9,642 nt of DNA from Acidimicrobiia bacterium (GTDB taxonomy: Bacteria; Actinomycetota; Acidimicrobiia; Acidimicrobiales; Aldehydirespiratoraceae): positions 1-9,642 of the forward strand of contig JAJDZO010000156.1 in assembly GCA_022824605.1 (NCBI GenBank). The letters run 5' to 3'. Positions 6,690 to 9,642 of the stretch are shown piece after piece (position 1 is the stretch's first letter; every line of letters begins with the position of its first letter). The notes beneath the pieces were generated by a model, which saw only the letters and a list, made by a program, of their open reading frames with translations, was not told the DNA's origin and did no database searches. Made by a program: the position numbers and the translations under genes.

Positions 6690-8399
6690 ATGAGATGGTC
6701 GAAGCTGTTCATTCCTACGCTGCGGGACGCGCCTGCCGACGCTGAAGCGGCCAGCCACAAGCTGCTGGTTCGGGGCGGGTTCATCCGCCAGCTCCATGCC
6801 GGCCACTACTCGCTGCTGCCGCTGGGCCTGCGGGTCCACGACAAGGTCGAGAACATAGTGCGCCGGGGCATGGAGCAGATCGGCGCCCAGGAGTTCCTGC
6901 TGCCGGCCATGCACCCGGCCTCGATCTGGCAACGCTCCGGCCGCTGGGAGTCGGTGGGGCCCGAGATGTTCCGCCTGCATGACCGTAAGGAGGCCGACCT
7001 GGCCCTGGGCATGACCCACGAAGAGGTCTTCTCACATATCGCCACCGAGATCACCTCGTACCGGTCGCTGCCGCAGATCTGGTACCAGATCCAGTGGAAG
7101 TTCCGCGACGAGCCCCGGCCCAAGTCGGGCCTGTTGAGGGTGCGAGAGTTCGCCATGAAGGACAGCTACTCCTTCGACCTCGACGATGCCGGCCTCGACC
7201 ACGCCTTCGAGGTCCACCGGGAGGCCTATACCCGGATCTTCGAGCGGTTGTCGCTGGACGCCATCGCGGTGCAGGCGTCGTCGGGCATGATGGGCGGCAC
7301 CGGCTCGGTCGAGTTCATGGTGCCCTCCCCTGCCGGTGAGGACGACATCGCCCGCTGCAACAACTGCGGTTATGCGGCCAACGTGGAGAGGGCCACCTCG
7401 ACGCTGGCGCCGGTGGACGACGGCGACGGCAGCAGCGAACTCACCCGCTTCCCGACGCCCGGGGTGCGCACCATCGCCGCACTTGAGACGGTTGAGGGGG
7501 GTGCCCCCGCGCATCGCCAGATCAAGACCATGGTGATGGTGCTCGACGGGGCGATCACGCTGGCGCTGGTGCGCGGCGATCACCAGCTCAACCTCCAGAA
7601 GCTGGCCGACGGCACCGGCGCGGCAGACATCCGTGCGGCCGAGCCGTCCGAGACGGTGGAGCACCTCGGCGCCCATCCCGGTTCGCTGGGCGCAGTAGGC
7701 GTGACCGACCTGCCGATAGTGGCCGACCATGCGCTGCGGGGACGGCGCAACCTCGCCACCGGCGCCAACACCGACGACTGGCACTACTCCGGGGTGGACA
7801 TCGACCGCGACATCGCCGTGGGCGAGTGGCTCGACCTGCGGGAGGTGTCCGCGGGCGAGCCTTGCGTCAACTGCGGCCAGCCGCTGGAGGTGGTCCGCTG
7901 CATCGAGACCGGCCACATCTTCAAGCTGGGTCGACGCTACGCCGAGGCCATGGGGGCCACCGTGCTCGACGCCGACGGGGTGGCCCGCACCATCACTATG
8001 GGCTCCTACGGCATCGGCATCGGCCGGGCCATGGCCGCAGTGGCCGAAGTGCACCACGACGACCGTGGCCTGATCTGGCCGGCCGCGGTAGCGCCCTATG
8101 CGGCGGTGATCACCGTGGCCAGCATGCGCGACGACGCCGCGGTCACCGCCGCCGAGCGGATCTACGGCGAGCTTCGGGGGCTGGGCGTGGAGGTGCTGTT
8201 GGACGACCGCGACGCCCGCGCCGGGGTGAAGTTCGCCGACTCGGAGCTGATCGGCGTCCCGTGGCGGATCACCGCAGGCCGGGCAGTGGCCGACGGTGAG
8301 GTGGAACTGACGACACGATCCACCGGCGACACCGAGCGGGTCGCAATCGATGATGCCGCCGCAGCGGTGGCCGCTCTAGCCGACGCGGCTCGATCCTGA
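6690..8399 (+). CDS. proS: proline--tRNA ligase (bacterial long form with editing domain)
   Basis: This 569-residue class II aminoacyl-tRNA synthetase charges tRNA-Pro in the cytoplasm. Motif 1 lies near 45-76 (PLGLRVHDKVENIVRRG). Motif 2 is near 136-160 (WKFRDEPRPKSGLLRVREF, R139 and E141), and motif 3 is GSYGIGIGRAMA at 438-449. Between motifs 2 and 3 is the INS editing insertion (about 220-405). It contains CNNCGYAANVE (C223, C226) and HRQIKTMVM with K279, matching the editing-site lysine of E. coli ProRS, which hydrolyses Ala-tRNA-Pro. The anticodon-binding domain covers about 465-569. The start is the ATG at 6690, which gives the standard N-terminus MRWSKLFIPT. The frame stays open far upstream, but only as antisense of the BKACE gene. 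It is a housekeeping gene and stands divergent from the operon, so no functional link is implied. Confidence 0.97.
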   Translation: MRWSKLFIPTLRDAPADAEAASHKLLVRGGFIRQLHAGHYSLLPLGLRVHDKVENIVRRGMEQIGAQEFLLPAMHPASIWQRSGRWESVGPEMFRLHDRKEADLALGMTHEEVFSHIATEITSYRSLPQIWYQIQWKFRDEPRPKSGLLRVREFAMKDSYSFDLDDAGLDHAFEVHREAYTRIFERLSLDAIAVQASSGMMGGTGSVEFMVPSPAGEDDIARCNNCGYAANVERATSTLAPVDDGDGSSELTRFPTPGVRTIAALETVEGGAPAHRQIKTMVMVLDGAITLALVRGDHQLNLQKLADGTGAADIRAAEPSETVEHLGAHPGSLGAVGVTDLPIVADHALRGRRNLATGANTDDWHYSGVDIDRDIAVGEWLDLREVSAGEPCVNCGQPLEVVRCIETGHIFKLGRRYAEAMGATVLDADGVARTITMGSYGIGIGRAMAAVAEVHHDDRGLIWPAAVAPYAAVITVASMRDDAAVTAAERIYGELRGLGVEVLLDDRDARAGVKFADSELIGVPWRITAGRAVADGEVELTTRSTGDTERVAIDDAAAAVAALADAARS

Positions 8400-8409
8400 G
8401 AAGGATTCG
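8391..8409 (+). terminator. weak hairpin at the proS / IclR convergence
   Basis: CGATCCT pairs with AGGAT(T)CG around a GAGA tetraloop, with one bulged T. The hairpin overlaps the proS stop codon in the 31-base gap between convergent genes. No T run follows, so this is not a canonical intrinsic terminator. Two 9-base direct copies of TTCGCTCGG (8406-8414 and 8418-8426) follow. It may help end transcription, or mean nothing. Confidence 0.25.
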
Positions 8410-8430
8410 CTCGGCTGTTCGCTCGGGCCT

Positions 8431-9174
8431 TCAGTCCGACAGCTGCATTGAGAGGCGGCGAGCCGCCTCTATCACCGCCATGCCGATGTCGTGGGTGTCG
8501 TCGGGGTTGGGGAACCGGTACGCGGGGCCGTGCACATGCAGGGCGGCCTCCACAGTCCCGGAAGTCTCGAATATCGGGGCGGCCACGGAGTTGAGTTCCT
8601 CGGCGAACTCCTCGTACACCCACGAGTAGCCGATGCTGCGGATCTGCTCCAGCCGGTCGCGGAGTTCATCCGGATCGGTCATGGTCCATGGGGTGCACTG
8701 GATCAGCGGCGCAGCCAGGTACTTGTCGATGAAGCCGGGGCGCTGGTGGGCGAGGATCACCAAGCCTGAGGGCACCGCGTGCAGCGGGGAGTGCTCCCCG
8801 GTCCAGTCCCGCACCTGGATGTTCGACGAGGACTCGGTCTGGTCGAGGTAGTAGACCCGTCCGCCGTCGATGATCGACAGCCCGGCCACCTCGTCCAGGC
8901 TCTCAGCCAGCTCCAACAGGTGGGGCCGGGCCGCGGCCACCAGGTTCCGACCCCGGGGCGCTGACCCAGCCAGGTCGATCAACCCCGAGCCCAGCCGGTA
9001 CTCGCCGCCGGCCTCGGTCTGCTCGACGGCCTGCTCCTCCTCGAGGGAGGCCAGCAGGCGGGCCACGGTGCTCTTGGGCAGGTCGACCCGCTCGGCCAGT
9101 TCGGTGACGCCCACCGGCCCCAACGCCAGCGCTCGCAGCAGCGCGAACGACCTCTTGATCGACTGAACCGTCAC
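8431..9174 (-). CDS. IclR-family transcriptional regulator
   Basis: This 247-residue protein has the length typical of IclR regulators. An N-terminal winged helix-turn-helix (about 4-62; recognition region VTELAERVDLPKSTVARLLASL) is followed by the effector-binding domain (about 75-245). The effector domain shows the family segments HSPLHAVPSGLVILA (128-142), IRSIGYSWVYEEF (178-190) and NSVAAPIF (195-202). Such proteins are dimeric and usually control neighbouring catabolic genes in response to small aromatic or organic acids. The start is the GTG at 9174; an ATG-ATG just upstream is out of frame and stops at once, and AGGG nearby is a modest ribosome site. It lies 51 bases after the ETF alpha gene on the same strand, so the two may be cotranscribed. 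Its target could be the ETF operon or the BKACE-formate dehydrogenase operon; nothing in the sequence decides this. Confidence 0.93.
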   Translation of the reverse strand: MTVQSIKRSFALLRALALGPVGVTELAERVDLPKSTVARLLASLEEEQAVEQTEAGGEYRLGSGLIDLAGSAPRGRNLVAAARPHLLELAESLDEVAGLSIIDGGRVYYLDQTESSSNIQVRDWTGEHSPLHAVPSGLVILAHQRPGFIDKYLAAPLIQCTPWTMTDPDELRDRLEQIRSIGYSWVYEEFAEELNSVAAPIFETSGTVEAALHVHGPAYRFPNPDDTHDIGMAVIEAARRLSMQLSD

Positions 9175-9225
9175 ATCATGACCCTAGGGAGTCTGCGCCG
9201 ATTCGAGACGGAGCGCCGGGGTTGC

Positions 9226-9642
9226 TCACGGTCGGTCCCGTCGGCGGCGGATCTCAGCGGAGATCGCAGGCACGACCTGGTGCAGATCGCCGATCACCGC
9301 CCAGTCCGCCTTCACCACCATGTTGGCCTCGGGATCGATGTTGATGGCCAGGATGTGCTTGGAGCCCATGGCGCCCACCCAGTGCTGGATGGCCCCAGAG
9401 ATGCCCGAGGCGATGTACACCTCGGGTGCGATGCGGGTGCCGGTCTGGCCCACCTGGTCGGAATGGGGCCGCCAGCCGTTGTTGGTGACCGCCCGGCTGC
9501 AGCCGACCCGCCCGCCGAGCAGTTCGGCCAGTTCCTCCAGCGGGGCGAACCCCTCGGCGGAGCCGACACCTCGGCCTCCCCCCACCACCACCGGCGCAGT
9601 CGGAAGGGTGACGCCCGCCTCCAGCACCACCCGATCCTTCAC
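9226..9642 (-). CDS. etfA: electron transfer flavoprotein alpha subunit (3' part, cut by window edge)
   Basis: Only the last 138 residues are in the window; the gene begins beyond 9642. The visible part is the C-terminal FAD-binding domain: VVVGGGRGVGSAEGF, GCSRAVTNNGWRP, QVGQTGTRIAPEVYIASGISGAIQH, ILAINIDPEAN and ADWAVIGDL, which together are the ETF-alpha signature. With the beta subunit it carries electrons from acyl-CoA or N-methyl amino acid dehydrogenases to ETF-quinone oxidoreductase. A partner etfB is expected just outside the window. A FixB-type assignment remains possible. The GTG at the edge is an internal valine, not a start. Confidence 0.95.
   Translation of the reverse strand: MKDRVVLEAGVTLPTAPVVVGGGRGVGSAEGFAPLEELAELLGGRVGCSRAVTNNGWRPHSDQVGQTGTRIAPEVYIASGISGAIQHWVGAMGSKHILAINIDPEANMVVKADWAVIGDLHQVVPAISAEIRRRRDRP

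Noticed and set aside
5756..6745. 329-codon open frame on the plus strand
   Set aside because: Antisense shadow of the BKACE gene and the divergent promoter region; no recognisable domain.
9182..9189. CCCTAGGG palindrome just upstream of the IclR gene as an autoregulatory operator
   Set aside because: It is only 8 bp, overlaps the presumed ribosome site, and its flanks are not symmetrical.
1..9642. Mobile elements, CRISPR arrays, tRNA or rRNA genes
   Set aside because: No transposase or integrase motif, no regularly spaced repeats and no tRNA-like cloverleaf was recognised on either strand by reading.

Overview
The window is high-GC bacterial DNA (roughly two thirds G+C by eye, G/C-rich third codon positions). 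The long ProRS with an editing insertion, the IclR regulator and the codon use fit an actinobacterium, perhaps of the Acidimicrobiia/Thermoleophilia kind. This is inference from style only; no taxonomic marker was compared.

Layout. Positions 6556 down to 103 (minus strand) form a probable operon, in order of transcription: a BKACE/DUF849 beta-keto acid cleavage enzyme (6556-5675); the catalytic part of a soluble NAD-linked molybdenum/tungsten formate dehydrogenase (5632-3704); a fused NuoE-NuoF-type diaphorase subunit (3700-1934); a separate iron-sulfur subunit that corresponds to the usual N-terminus of the formate dehydrogenase alpha chain (1852-989); and a 2-keto-4-pentenoate hydratase family enzyme (906-103). 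Divergent from this operon is proS (6690-8399, plus strand). It converges on an IclR-family regulator (9174-8431, minus), which lies downstream of the 3' part of an electron-transfer flavoprotein alpha gene (9642-9226, minus, cut by the window edge). Positions 1-102 hold no gene I can support.

The most notable feature is the formate dehydrogenase. Its catalytic gene is interrupted by an in-frame TGA at 5371-5369, exactly at the active-site position (SCNRT-U-HAPSVVGL). A hairpin with a GGUCU apical loop follows 18 nt later, as expected for a bacterial SECIS. The two open frames on either side are therefore one selenoprotein gene of 642 residues. The alpha chain is also split and permuted: the 2Fe-2S domain, the two-cluster ferredoxin domain and the Mo4Fe4S ligands sit on a different polypeptide, encoded two genes later. 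That polypeptide lacks the usual His-Cys3 cluster motif.

Working together (inference): formate is oxidised at Mo/W-bis-MGD with Sec. Electrons pass through the Fe-S clusters of the 287-residue subunit to the NuoE/F fusion, where FMN reduces NAD+. The flanking BKACE and hydratase suggest that the formate comes from a catabolic route. A meta-cleavage-type pathway releases both formate and a 2-hydroxypentadienoate and would fit the hydratase, but the actual substrate is unknown.
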